Positions 1-6,589 of a stretch of DNA of 6,605 nt are shown one piece after another. This stretch comes from an uncultured Flavobacteriales bacterium. Its GTDB lineage: Bacteria > Bacteroidota > Bacteroidia > Palsa-965. Numbering within the stretch: position 1 is the first letter of the stretch; each line of letters starts with the position of its first letter. The DNA lies in assembly GCA_946478675.1 (NCBI GenBank), contig CAMLEF010000268.1, forward strand, positions 1-6,605, read 5' to 3'. The notes under the pieces are model-generated. The model saw only the letters and a program-made list of their open reading frames with translations. It did not search any database and was not told where the DNA came from. The position numbers and the translations under genes were made by a program.

Positions 1-2827
1 TGTTCATGGCGTACTCACCGTTCAGGTTCACCTCCCAGGCATTCGGGCCGCTGTGCGTTCCGGTGATGAGCGGGGCCTGCGGGTTGCCGAGCTCCCACGA
101 AGGCGTGTAGGTCGTTACGGCTGCGAAATTCTGCGGGCCGTCGAAGTTGTCGGAGAACGGAACCGGGAACAATCCCATGCCGAAGCCGCCGCCGCAAAGC
201 GAGTCGTTCCAGTAAGCGGTATCACCCACGAGCTGCGTCCATGTACAGAGGTTGTAGTTGCCGCTCGGTGAGTTGAACGTCGTCGTGAACGTATAGGTCG
301 TCGTTGCGTTCGGGGCCAGCGAGCCGGTCCACGTTTCAACAACAGGCGCGTTCAGGTCCACCTGGTAAGCCACCGGGATGGAAGTAACCGTGCTCGTACC
401 GAAGTTGCGGATCGCTACGGCAACCGTCGTCGGGTTGTTCGCAATCGAAATCGCAGAAGGCTGCAGGCGCGATACGACGCCTACGTCGAGGCTGTCCGGG
501 TGATAAATGTGAACGTTGTCCATGTAAATGCCCGTGCCGGTGCTTGCCGCATCGTACGTCACTTTCGATTCGAAGTCGATGGTGAGGAACGGCGCCGGCA
601 GAAACTGCGTGAGCATGTAACGATACGTCGTGTAAGGCGTGGTGGCGTTGTTCGGCTGGAGGTGCGGCGTGATCATCTGGCCGTTCACCTTCACGCGGAA
701 GTTCGTGTATTCGTTCGCCCACATGTAGAGCAGCTTCGCATCGAACTCGAGCACGAGGTCCGTGTAACCCGTCGTGTTGACGATGAGTCGTGCGTTGGCG
801 CGCTGCTGGTCCGAAATGCTCGGGTTCCAGATGTAGAACTGCGACGTCGTGATCGTGTCCGCGCCCCAGTCCCAGTCGAGCGAGTTCGTCGCATCGAAAA
901 CGACACCGGTAGCGCTGTTGTTGCCGACGCCCGTCGACAGGAACACTTCGCCCTGCGCGGTGTTCGTCGTGCAGAAGTCGTTCAGCTGCGGGCCGCTTTC
1001 AAAATCGTTGAAGTACGGAACGTTCACACCCGGCGCCGTCGTGTAGTTGATCACGATCGTGTCGTTGAGATGCCAGCCGTCGCCGGGAACATCGGCATAG
1101 ATCAGCAGCGTGTGTGCGCCGGCCGTGTTGTTCACCAGCGTGGCAAACGTAAACGTGTCGGTTTGCAGCGGGATGAGCGATCCGGTGTAGGATTCCGTTA
1201 CCGGCGATCCGTTATCAAGTACGTAAACAAGGCTGAACGGTCCGTTGATGGTGTCGGAACCGTCGTTGAGGATCGAGATCGACAGCGGGATGTTGCCCTG
1301 CGGCAGGCAGCTGCTCACGTCAGGAGAGATCACCGCGGTTACGGCAGCATCCTGCGGCGACGGCGTGCGGATGAGGAAGTCGTCAATCGAAGCGCCGTCG
1401 TATTCAACAGAACCGTCGGACGTAAATACGAAACGGAACTGAACGGGGCCAGCGGTATTGTCGAGCGTGTCGAGCACGTATTCCGATTTCACCCAGCCGT
1501 TGCTGTTGCCGTCCCACGCGGGAAGACCGCTGCTGTTAATGGCGGAGTTCGTGTACCAGTTCGTGCCGCGCGGATCGTTCACCGTACCGAGCACGTTCCA
1601 GTTGATGCCGTCGGTCGTATAATCGACGCGCGTGCCGTCCCAGGACGATTCGCTGTTGTTGTTGCGCCAGAAACTCATCTTGGCATGCTGCACCGTAGAG
1701 AAGTCGAATACCGGCGAATACAGCTCGGTGTTCGTGTTGGAGAGATAGCCGGAAGCGGTATCCACGTCCCAGGCATTGCTCGGCGAATGCGCGCCCGTCG
1801 TTAAGCCGTAGTTCGGGTAACCGAGCTGCCACTGCGAGCCGGAAATGTTGTTCACCGTGAAAAGCGTGCTGCCTTCGAAATCGTCATAGAACGGGAACGT
1901 GATGCCAGCATGTACAACGAACTGCGTACAGCCGCTGGTCGGCAGAATGGCGGTGTTGTTCGCCGGCGAAGCGTCCCACGCCTGCACGTGATAGCAGATC
2001 GTATCGGAGTCGGCCGCTGCGGGAATAATGCCCTGCCAGTGGTTGCCGGAAACGTTGGTCATCGGTACCGTCTGCACCGGGCCGCTGTTCAGCGTATAAA
2101 AAAGCGTTGCGGCAGAAATACCGCTGGCGTCGGTGATGCTGTCGTTGATCGTGAAGGGCCCGAGGCTGTACACGTTATTCTGCAGCACCGGGTTGAGCTG
2201 GATGATCACCGGCGGGAAAAGCTCCGACGGAGAGGCCGTTACGATCAGGTTGTCGAGCACCCAGCCGTAGTTGCTGTTGCCGCCGTTGTTGTTGGCGTCG
2301 TTCAGCTTGAAACGGATCATGCACTGCGAGGCATTGGCGAGCTGCGCGGACAAGTCGAATATTTCGTGCTTCCACCAGGTATTGGTGGGAACGGCCGTGT
2401 TGTTGCCCGGCGCCCAGGTCGAATAAGCCGACGATGCGAAACGGTTGCCCAGCGCCTGGAACGGTGCTGAGCCGAGATACTGCGTGTAAGTGAGCGCCGT
2501 CCACGTATTGCCGTTGTCGTTGGAGACTTCGATCGTTGCGGCGTCGTTGTATTCGATCTTGCAGATCTGGTCGAAATCCAGCAGGACGAACGTATTTCCC
2601 ACCGTGCTGAAAGCGTTGGTGGTAAGATAATTCTGGGTGCTGTTGCCGACCTGGTTCTTGTAACTGCTCAGACCTTGTGTCTGGAGCGTCAGGTCCGGTC
2701 CCCAGAGCGGAGTGCCGGATGCAACAACGGAATCTGCCGGTTCAAAACCTTCGTGGAAAACGATGGTTTGCGCGTGAAGTGTAAACGCAGCAAGAGCGGC
2801 CGAAACAGCGAGCGTAAGTTTTTTCAT
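1..2827 (-). CDS. Giant secreted multi-domain protein (jelly-roll/Ig-like repeats, probable T9SS substrate), C-terminus outside window
   Basis: The frame is open without a stop from the ATG at 2827 to the window edge, giving 942 residues with the C-terminus missing. The start is set by a typical signal peptide (MKKLTLAVSAALAAFTLHAQ), with cleavage expected near residue 19-20, so the protein is exported. The rest is rich in N, T, S, G and aromatic residues. Jelly-roll-like (MAM or choice-of-anchor-like) domains open with an F-E/D motif at residues 28, 317, 609 and 895. Each of the first three is followed by an Ig-like or CARDB-like segment starting near 205, 493 and 781. Domains 2 and 4 share a WxLGxP...HSxxNAW signature (W333/W353 and W911/W931). 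No catalytic motif is visible in the part present. In Bacteroidota this architecture usually belongs to T9SS-exported adhesins or surface proteins with a C-terminal sorting domain. That domain would lie outside the window, so T9SS export is inferred. It could also carry an enzymatic domain further on. Its promoter diverges from that of fumarylacetoacetase. Confidence 0.9.
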   Translation of the reverse strand, partial: MKKLTLAVSAALAAFTLHAQTIVFHEGFEPADSVVASGTPLWGPDLTLQTQGLSSYKNQVGNSTQNYLTTNAFSTVGNTFVLLDFDQICKIEYNDAATIEVSNDNGNTWTALTYTQYLGSAPFQALGNRFASSAYSTWAPGNNTAVPTNTWWKHEIFDLSAQLANASQCMIRFKLNDANNNGGNSNYGWVLDNLIVTASPSELFPPVIIQLNPVLQNNVYSLGPFTINDSITDASGISAATLFYTLNSGPVQTVPMTNVSGNHWQGIIPAAADSDTICYHVQAWDASPANNTAILPTSGCTQFVVHAGITFPFYDDFEGSTLFTVNNISGSQWQLGYPNYGLTTGAHSPSNAWDVDTASGYLSNTNTELYSPVFDFSTVQHAKMSFWRNNNSESSWDGTRVDYTTDGINWNVLGTVNDPRGTNWYTNSAINSSGLPAWDGNSNGWVKSEYVLDTLDNTAGPVQFRFVFTSDGSVEYDGASIDDFLIRTPSPQDAAVTAVISPDVSSCLPQGNIPLSISILNDGSDTINGPFSLVYVLDNGSPVTESYTGSLIPLQTDTFTFATLVNNTAGAHTLLIYADVPGDGWHLNDTIVINYTTAPGVNVPYFNDFESGPQLNDFCTTNTAQGEVFLSTGVGNNSATGVVFDATNSLDWDWGADTITTSQFYIWNPSISDQQRANARLIVNTTGYTDLVLEFDAKLLYMWANEYTNFRVKVNGQMITPHLQPNNATTPYTTYRYMLTQFLPAPFLTIDFESKVTYDAASTGTGIYMDNVHIYHPDSLDVGVVSRLQPSAISIANNPTTVAVAIRNFGTSTVTSIPVAYQVDLNAPVVETWTGSLAPNATTTYTFTTTFNSPSGNYNLCTWTQLVGDTAYWNDSLCGGGFGMGLFPVPFSDNFDGPQNFAAVTTYTPSWELGNPQAPLITGTHSGPNAWEVNLNGEYAMN

Positions 2828-2851
2828 GAGCGAATAGTTTGCCTTATCCTT

Positions 2852-2859
2852 CAAAGGTA
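2852..2859 (-). promoter_or_regulatory. Candidate Bacteroidota -7 box for the giant secreted protein gene
   Basis: On the minus strand the bases read TACCTTTG, an exact match to the TAnnTTTG -7 consensus known for Bacteroidota primary-sigma promoters. It ends 24 bases before the ATG at 2827. A TTTA 17 bases upstream is a 3-of-4 match to the -33 TTTG element. The implied leader is about 15-20 nt. No Shine-Dalgarno sequence lies close to the ATG, which is usual in this phylum. Confidence 0.5.
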
Positions 2860-2918
2860 TGGAATTTAGGATTGAATAAAAGCCATAAATCAGACGGGAA
2901 AATTTCTCCTGCGGGAAG

Positions 2919-2933
2919 CCGCGAAACACGCGG
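2919..2933. repeat. Short GC-rich inverted repeat in the divergent intergenic region
   Basis: CCGCG (2919-2923) and CGCGG (2929-2933) form a perfect 5-bp stem around the loop AAACA. It lies between the two divergent start codons, upstream of both candidate -7 boxes. It could be a regulator site or a small hairpin. There is no adjacent T-tract to support a terminator, and a stem this short may occur by chance. Confidence 0.25.
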
Positions 2934-3010
2934 AAAACAGTGATTGTTTTATTTTCCGGAGCAACAAACGTGTCCCGGTTTCCTGACTCTGTGCGAGACG
3001 CGTTATTCGT

Positions 3011-3018
3011 TACTTTTG
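3011..3018 (+). promoter_or_regulatory. Candidate Bacteroidota -7 box for fumarylacetoacetase
   Basis: TACTTTTG matches the TAnnTTTG -7 consensus exactly and ends 17 bases before the ATG at 3036. TCTG at 2988-2991, 19 bases upstream, is only a 3-of-4 match to the -33 TTTG. The implied leader is very short, about 10-13 nt. The motif lies inside the upstream GTG-initiated extension of the reading frame, which supports 3036 as the true start. Confidence 0.45.
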
Positions 3019-3035
3019 GCCTTTCATCTTTTCTT

Positions 3036-4307
3036 ATGTCAAAAGCAAACGATCCTAAGCTCCGTTCCTGGGTGCCTGTTCCGGCAGGAAGCGACTTCCC
3101 GATACAAAATCTTCCGTTCGGCATTTTCCGTACTGCGCAGCGCGGGCCGCGTGCAGGCGTTGCCATCGGCGAACATATTCTCGACCTCGCTGCCGTAGCG
3201 GAATTCGGCTACTTCGATGCGCTGCAGATCGACAAGAAAGTCTTCAGCCGCCCAGTGCTGAACGATTTCATCGCGCTCGGCCGTCCCGCATGGCGCAAAG
3301 TGCGGGAACGCGTTTCCGAATTGCTCGACGAGAAAACCAAAGCGCTGCAATCGCAATCCAGTGCACGGGAACAGTGCCTCGTCCCGATGAGCGAAGCGCA
3401 GATGCAATTGCCCGTACACATCGGCGATTACACCGATTTCTACTCGAGCATCGATCATGCGACGAACATGGGCAAGATGTTCCGCGACCCGGCGAATGCG
3501 CTGTTGCCGAACTGGAAGCACATCCCCGTCGGTTACCACGGCCGCTCCTCTTCCATCGTCACCACCGGTGGTTCGTTCTTCCGTCCGAAAGGACAGCTGA
3601 AACCTGCAGACGCAGAAGTTCCCACGTTCGGCCCGACGAAGCTGCTCGACTTTGAGCTCGAGACGGCATTCATCATCGGCCAACCGACACAGATGGGCGA
3701 TTCGGTTTCGACGGAAAATGCGGACGAATACATTTTCGGCATGACGCTTTTCAACGACTGGAGCGCGCGTGATATTCAATCGTGGGAATACGTTCCGCTG
3801 GGGCCGTTCCTCGCGAAAAATTTCTGTTCGGTGATGTCGCCGTGGATCGTGACGCTGGATGCGCTCGAGCCGTTCCGCGTTCCCGGTTACAAGCAGGAGC
3901 CGAAAGTGCTGCCGTACCTCGAATACACCGGCAACAAGAACATCGACATTAACCTCGAAGTTTTCATCCAGCCCGACAAAGGCGAAGCATCCTGCATCTG
4001 CCGCTCGAATTACAAATACATGTACTGGACGATGGAGCAGCAGCTCGCGCATCACACGGTGAACGGCTGCAACATCAACGTCGGCGACACGATGGCATCC
4101 GGAACGATCAGCGGTCCGGATGAAGGCTCGTTCGGATCGATGATGGAAATTACCTGGCGCGGCACGAAACCGCTGAAGCTGAAAGACGGCAGCGAACGCA
4201 AATTCATCAACGACGGCGACACCGTGATCATCCGCGGCTTCGCTGAAAAAGACGGCGTGCGCATCGGCTTCGGCGAATGTTCTTCGAAAGTTTTACCCGC
4301 AAAATAA
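3036..4307 (+). CDS. fahA: Fumarylacetoacetase (FAH)
   Basis: This 423-residue cytoplasmic enzyme hydrolyses 4-fumarylacetoacetate to fumarate and acetoacetate, the last step of tyrosine/phenylalanine catabolism. It has the full family length. The N-terminal SH3-like domain begins SWVPVPAGSDFPIQNLPFG, followed by the C-terminal beta-roll catalytic domain from about residue 125. Compared from memory with the mammalian enzyme, the expected residues are all present. D134, E207, E209 and D241 match the metal ligands D126, E199, E201 and D233. H141 and E371 match the catalytic H133/E364 pair. R245, Q248, K261 and T357 match substrate and oxyanion residues. The frame extends upstream to a GTG at 2940, but those 32 residues do not resemble the family and contain the candidate promoter, so the ATG at 3036 is chosen. 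No other tyrosine-pathway gene is adjacent. A symmetric repeat cluster follows the stop. Confidence 0.96.
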   Translation: MSKANDPKLRSWVPVPAGSDFPIQNLPFGIFRTAQRGPRAGVAIGEHILDLAAVAEFGYFDALQIDKKVFSRPVLNDFIALGRPAWRKVRERVSELLDEKTKALQSQSSAREQCLVPMSEAQMQLPVHIGDYTDFYSSIDHATNMGKMFRDPANALLPNWKHIPVGYHGRSSSIVTTGGSFFRPKGQLKPADAEVPTFGPTKLLDFELETAFIIGQPTQMGDSVSTENADEYIFGMTLFNDWSARDIQSWEYVPLGPFLAKNFCSVMSPWIVTLDALEPFRVPGYKQEPKVLPYLEYTGNKNIDINLEVFIQPDKGEASCICRSNYKYMYWTMEQQLAHHTVNGCNINVGDTMASGTISGPDEGSFGSMMEITWRGTKPLKLKDGSERKFINDGDTVIIRGFAEKDGVRIGFGECSSKVLPAK

Positions 4308-4311
4308 AAAG

Positions 4312-4395
4312 GGAATCCGGGCATTCGTTCATTCGGACATTCGGGAAACCGTTGTACGAATTTCCGAATGCCCGATTTCCCGAATGACCGATTCC
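4312..4395. repeat. Cluster of inverted CATTCGG/CCGAATG motifs; possible terminator or intergenic repeat
   Basis: Nearly the whole spacer between the fumarylacetoacetase stop and the lipoprotein start consists of CATTCG-type words (left, 4320-4348) and their complements (right, 4361-4395). Two perfect matches stand out: CGGGCATTCG at 4318-4327 with 4365-4374, and CATTCGGGAAA at 4338-4348 with 4376-4386. The arms can also align along their whole length as one imperfect hairpin around a loop at 4349-4360. The RNA could therefore form a long stem or alternative pairings. No T-tract follows, so a classical rho-independent terminator is not clear. It may belong to a dispersed intergenic repeat family. 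Confidence 0.6.
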
Positions 4396-4401
4396 TGAAC
4401 C

Positions 4402-5190
4402 ATGAGAGCACTACCGCTTCTTTTTTTCTTCTTCCTTGTTTCCTGTTCTTCGCAAGAAGAAAAGAAGCAAAACGATTCCGTTCCGCAGCAGGATACATCT
4501 TCCGTCGCGCAAACGTTGCAGACCGACAGCGGCAGGCTCGTAATCCGGAAAGACGGGCAGGCGTTTCTCTATGACGGAAACGAAAAGATGAAAGCTTCCG
4601 GCTATTACGATCGCGGGGGCCCTTCCGGCGCGTGGCTGCATTACGATGAGAACGGAAAAGTCATCGACGCGAAATTTCTGAAGGAAGGAAAAGTAACGCA
4701 CGAGCTCGACAAGAACGATTTCAATTTTCGCACATACGAGAACAAGCAGCTCGGCGTGAAATTTCTCGTTCCGAAAGACTGGAAAGAGCTGCCCTCGCCG
4801 AATCATGCGCTGCTCGCTTCGTTTGAAAAAGAAATTTCCGGCGATTCCATTAAGATCAAGCCGAACTTCAACGTGAGCCGCGCAAAGCTGGAACCCGGCG
4901 ACAACCTGCAGAAGCTCGCCGACCTGCAAATCGACATTTTGCAAAAACAATTCGGCCGCGTCGATCGCATTCATGAAGCAAACTTCACCGTGGATTCCTG
5001 CAACGGATTTCTCCGTTACGGCATGTATTACATGGAGCAGAATACCGTCGGCTACCTCAACGCGATCATCGTAAACGGTAACGACGCGTGGTTCTTCAGC
5101 TGCGAGGCGCAGAACAAATCGCAGGGCGAATTTCTCCTTTACCAGGAAGTCTTCCAGAAGATCGTCGACAGTTTCCGTCGCGTGAAATAG
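4402..5190 (+). CDS. Lipoprotein with an N-terminal MORN/YwqK-like stretch and a C-terminal PsbP/DUF1795-like domain
   Basis: This 262-residue protein has a signal peptide ending in the lipobox LVSC (Cys15). SSQEE follows, an acid-containing stretch like the surface-export signals of Bacteroidota lipoproteins, so outer-membrane and perhaps surface anchoring is likely. Residues 18-42 form a polar linker. Residues 45-100 (GQAFLYDGNEKMKASGYYDRG, then GAWLHYDENGKV) resemble the MORN-like repeats of YwqK-type proteins. From about 107 a separate domain begins with YENKQLGVKFLVPKDW (112-127), the kind of opening seen in PsbP/Mog1-like or DUF1795 alpha/beta domains. The C-terminal assignment is a pattern impression, not a firm family call. 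The exact function is unknown. The haem protein gene starts 26 nt after the stop, so the two are probably co-transcribed. A phenylalanine-rich core, from a T-rich run at 4420-4436, forms the hydrophobic signal segment. Confidence 0.85.
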   Translation: MRALPLLFFFFLVSCSSQEEKKQNDSVPQQDTSSVAQTLQTDSGRLVIRKDGQAFLYDGNEKMKASGYYDRGGPSGAWLHYDENGKVIDAKFLKEGKVTHELDKNDFNFRTYENKQLGVKFLVPKDWKELPSPNHALLASFEKEISGDSIKIKPNFNVSRAKLEPGDNLQKLADLQIDILQKQFGRVDRIHEANFTVDSCNGFLRYGMYYMEQNTVGYLNAIIVNGNDAWFFSCEAQNKSQGEFLLYQEVFQKIVDSFRRVK

Positions 5191-5216
5191 CGGCGTGGAA
5201 TTTTCTAATTTTCCGT

Positions 5217-5807
5217 ATGCAACGCGCACTCCTGCTGCTGGTTCTTTCGGCGGCTTTCGTTTCTTTCATTGCGTCCGATAACAGTGAAGAGCACCTGCTG
5301 AAGATCACAGACGCGTACAAGACATACGGCATCAGCCGCAAAAACGAATATCGTTACAAGCCGGTGGCCTGCGCTCCAAGAGCAACGCCCGAAGACCAGA
5401 ATTCCGGCGACAGCATCCTGTTCAGCAGCGCCAACCCGGTGATGAGCGGTCACGGCGAAAAGATGTACCGGCTCTACGTGAAAAATCTTTTCGATTACAA
5501 AATGAATTTCACGCAGCCATCCGGGCAGGAGCTCGTGAAGGAAGTGTGGGAAGTTGCGCGGGTGAGCGAAGACAGCGTTCGCTATTACCCGAATGCGCGC
5601 AAGCATCCTGAACAAGGCGTATGGTTCCGCCCGGTGCGTCCTTCGCAGCTGTTCGTGATGTATAAGACGGAAGCCGATTCCACCAACGACAACGGCTGGA
5701 CATACGGCATCGTCGATCTCAGCACGAAAAAGGTGCTGCAGAAAGGGCGCCTGCAAAACTGCATGAGCTGCCACGATAAAAATGGCGATCGCGTTTTCCG
5801 GAAATGA
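5217..5807 (+). CDS. Periplasmic cytochrome P460-family c-type haem protein
   Basis: This 196-residue protein has an N-terminal signal sequence (about residues 1-20, MQRALLLLVLSAAFVSFIAS) and one c-type haem site, CMSCH, at 182-186 near the C-terminus. A single C-terminal CxxCH after an NDxGWxYGxVD segment (157-167) and before a DRVF tail is the arrangement of the cytochrome P460 family. The PSGQELVKEVWEV stretch (101-113) also fits. Characterised P460 proteins bind haem through CxxCH plus a Lys cross-link and act on hydroxylamine or NO. I cannot tell which Lys, if any, would be the cross-link here, so substrate and activity are unassigned. The frame runs further upstream to 5088, inside the lipoprotein gene, but the ATG at 5217 gives an immediate signal peptide and is preferred. 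Its stop directly abuts the stop of the response regulator on the other strand. Confidence 0.85.
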   Translation: MQRALLLLVLSAAFVSFIASDNSEEHLLKITDAYKTYGISRKNEYRYKPVACAPRATPEDQNSGDSILFSSANPVMSGHGEKMYRLYVKNLFDYKMNFTQPSGQELVKEVWEVARVSEDSVRYYPNARKHPEQGVWFRPVRPSQLFVMYKTEADSTNDNGWTYGIVDLSTKKVLQKGRLQNCMSCHDKNGDRVFRK

Positions 5808-6206
5808 TCAGAGGCTCTGAACAATTCCTGCGAAGCGTTCCTCGGAAACCGGTTTCACCACGTAATCGTACACCGCGCTGATCGCTTTCGCGCGTTGCTG
5901 ATCGACCGGTGAAATGGAAGAGGTCAGCACACAGATGCGGATGTCTTTCTTCAGTCGCGGCAGCAGCAGCAGGAATTCCTCGAGAAATTCCCACCCGTCC
6001 ATCATCGGCATGTTCAGATCGAGCAGGATCATTTCCGGCAGCTCATCAGGCTGGTCGGTGTTGTCTTCAAGGAACGAAAGCAGGTCGGGGCCGTTGCTGA
6101 ACGTCAGCATCTGCTCGACCATCCGGGTTTCCCGGACAACCTGTTCGGTCAGCATGATGAACAGCGGATCATCATCGACCATAGCAAGCGTTTTGATTTT
6201 TTCCAT
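5808..6206 (-). CDS. Single-domain response regulator (CheY/Rcp1-like receiver)
   Basis: This 132-residue protein is one receiver domain with no output domain. All key residues are visible: the acidic pair D11/D12 in MVDDDP, the phospho-acceptor D63 in ILLDLNMPMMDGWEFL, T95 in VLTSS, Y115 as the switch aromatic and K118 in the KP motif. Such stand-alone receivers accept phosphate from a histidine kinase and act by protein contacts or in phosphorelays. The LNMPxMDGWEFL wording is typical of Bacteroidota Rcp1-like proteins. No kinase gene is in the window, so the partner is unknown. It converges on the haem gene. A near match to the -7 box (TTATTTTG on the minus strand, 6306-6313) would give a leader of roughly 95 nt containing the 6232-6253 hairpin, but that promoter call is weak. 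Confidence 0.95.
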   Translation of the reverse strand: MEKIKTLAMVDDDPLFIMLTEQVVRETRMVEQMLTFSNGPDLLSFLEDNTDQPDELPEMILLDLNMPMMDGWEFLEEFLLLLPRLKKDIRICVLTSSISPVDQQRAKAISAVYDYVVKPVSEERFAGIVQSL

Positions 6207-6231
6207 AGTACGGGGGTTGAATTGCGCAGAT

Positions 6232-6253
6232 CCGGATCACTGGGTTGATCCGG
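6232..6253 (-). promoter_or_regulatory. Perfect hairpin or operator-like palindrome upstream of the response regulator
   Basis: CCGGATCA (6232-6239) and TGATCCGG (6246-6253) form an 8-bp perfect stem with a 6-base loop. The left half also overlaps a 10-bp DNA palindrome, GATCCGGATC (6229-6238), so GATCCGG occurs twice with close spacing. It lies 26-47 bases upstream of the start codon. It could be a leader hairpin affecting translation or stability, or a binding site for a dimeric regulator. The T-tract needed for a terminator is absent on the minus strand. Confidence 0.45.
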
Positions 6254-6424
6254 CAAGGAGGTTTTACACTGGAAAAAAGCGCCGTAGCAGGGGTTACGAC
6301 GTTTTCAAAATAAGGAAATAAAGAACGACGGTAACAGAATTTTACAATAATATCTATTTTGGATTAATTCATTATCATTTCTTACGCGAATAATTTAACT
6401 ACCGGAATTGCGATGAGGGAAAAG

Positions 6425-6460
6425 GTTGGTTGAGTTGGTAAAGTTGGTTGGGTTGGTTCG
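6425..6460. repeat. 9-bp tandem repeat, four copies (GTTGGTnnn)
   Basis: Four consecutive 9-base units start at 6425, 6434, 6443 and 6452, reading GTTGGTTGA, GTTGGTAAA, GTTGGTTGG and GTTGGTTCG. The first six bases are identical in all copies and the last three vary. The plus strand is rich in GG doublets. The segment can pair with the (AACC)4 tract at the window end. Confidence 0.85.
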
Positions 6461-6521
6461 AAAAGGGTCGCGAGTTCGTATTTTGATCTCAATAGAAATA
6501 CCTAAACGTTTGCATCCCCAG

Positions 6522-6582
6522 GTTGTGCGAAGTCGGGAACCTGTTGCATTGGAATGCGAAAGGTTCTCGACTTCGCTCGAAC
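6522..6582. repeat. Long stem-loop in intergenic DNA
   Basis: CGAAGTCGGGAACCT (6528-6542) is complementary to AGGTTCTCGACTTCG (6561-6575) at 14 of 15 positions. The loop itself holds a perfect inner stem, GCATT/AATGC (6546-6550 with 6553-6557), separated by GG. Short outer pairing (GTT 6522-6524 with AAC 6580-6582) extends the structure. The length and near-perfect pairing point to a palindromic intergenic repeat or a structured RNA. No poly-T follows on either side. Confidence 0.7.
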
Positions 6583-6589
6583 AAGCGGG

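Noticed and set aside
500..1804. 434-codon open frame on the plus strand
   Set aside because: It is the exact antisense of the giant secreted protein's codons. Its product is dominated by Arg, Val and His with no domain or signal, whereas the minus strand gives a coherent signal peptide and repeated domains.
2940..3035. GTG-initiated N-terminal extension of fumarylacetoacetase
   Set aside because: The 32 extra residues do not match the family, whose conserved start region begins just after the ATG at 3036, and a promoter-like box lies inside the extension.
3039..4055. 338-codon open frame on the minus strand inside fumarylacetoacetase
   Set aside because: It is antisense to a clearly recognised enzyme and has no recognisable motif. 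Long antisense frames are common in GC-rich genes.
4312..4395. CRISPR array
   Set aside because: The short CATTCGG words are unevenly spaced and inverted, with no repeat-spacer regularity.
5088..5216. Upstream extension of the haem protein frame into the lipoprotein gene
   Set aside because: Starting at 5217 puts the hydrophobic signal sequence at the N-terminus. The upstream 43 residues are out-of-frame lipoprotein sequence.
4411..5229. 272-codon open frame on the minus strand over the lipoprotein
   Set aside because: The plus-strand frame has a clear lipobox and domain-like segments. The antisense frame has neither and would overlap the whole gene.
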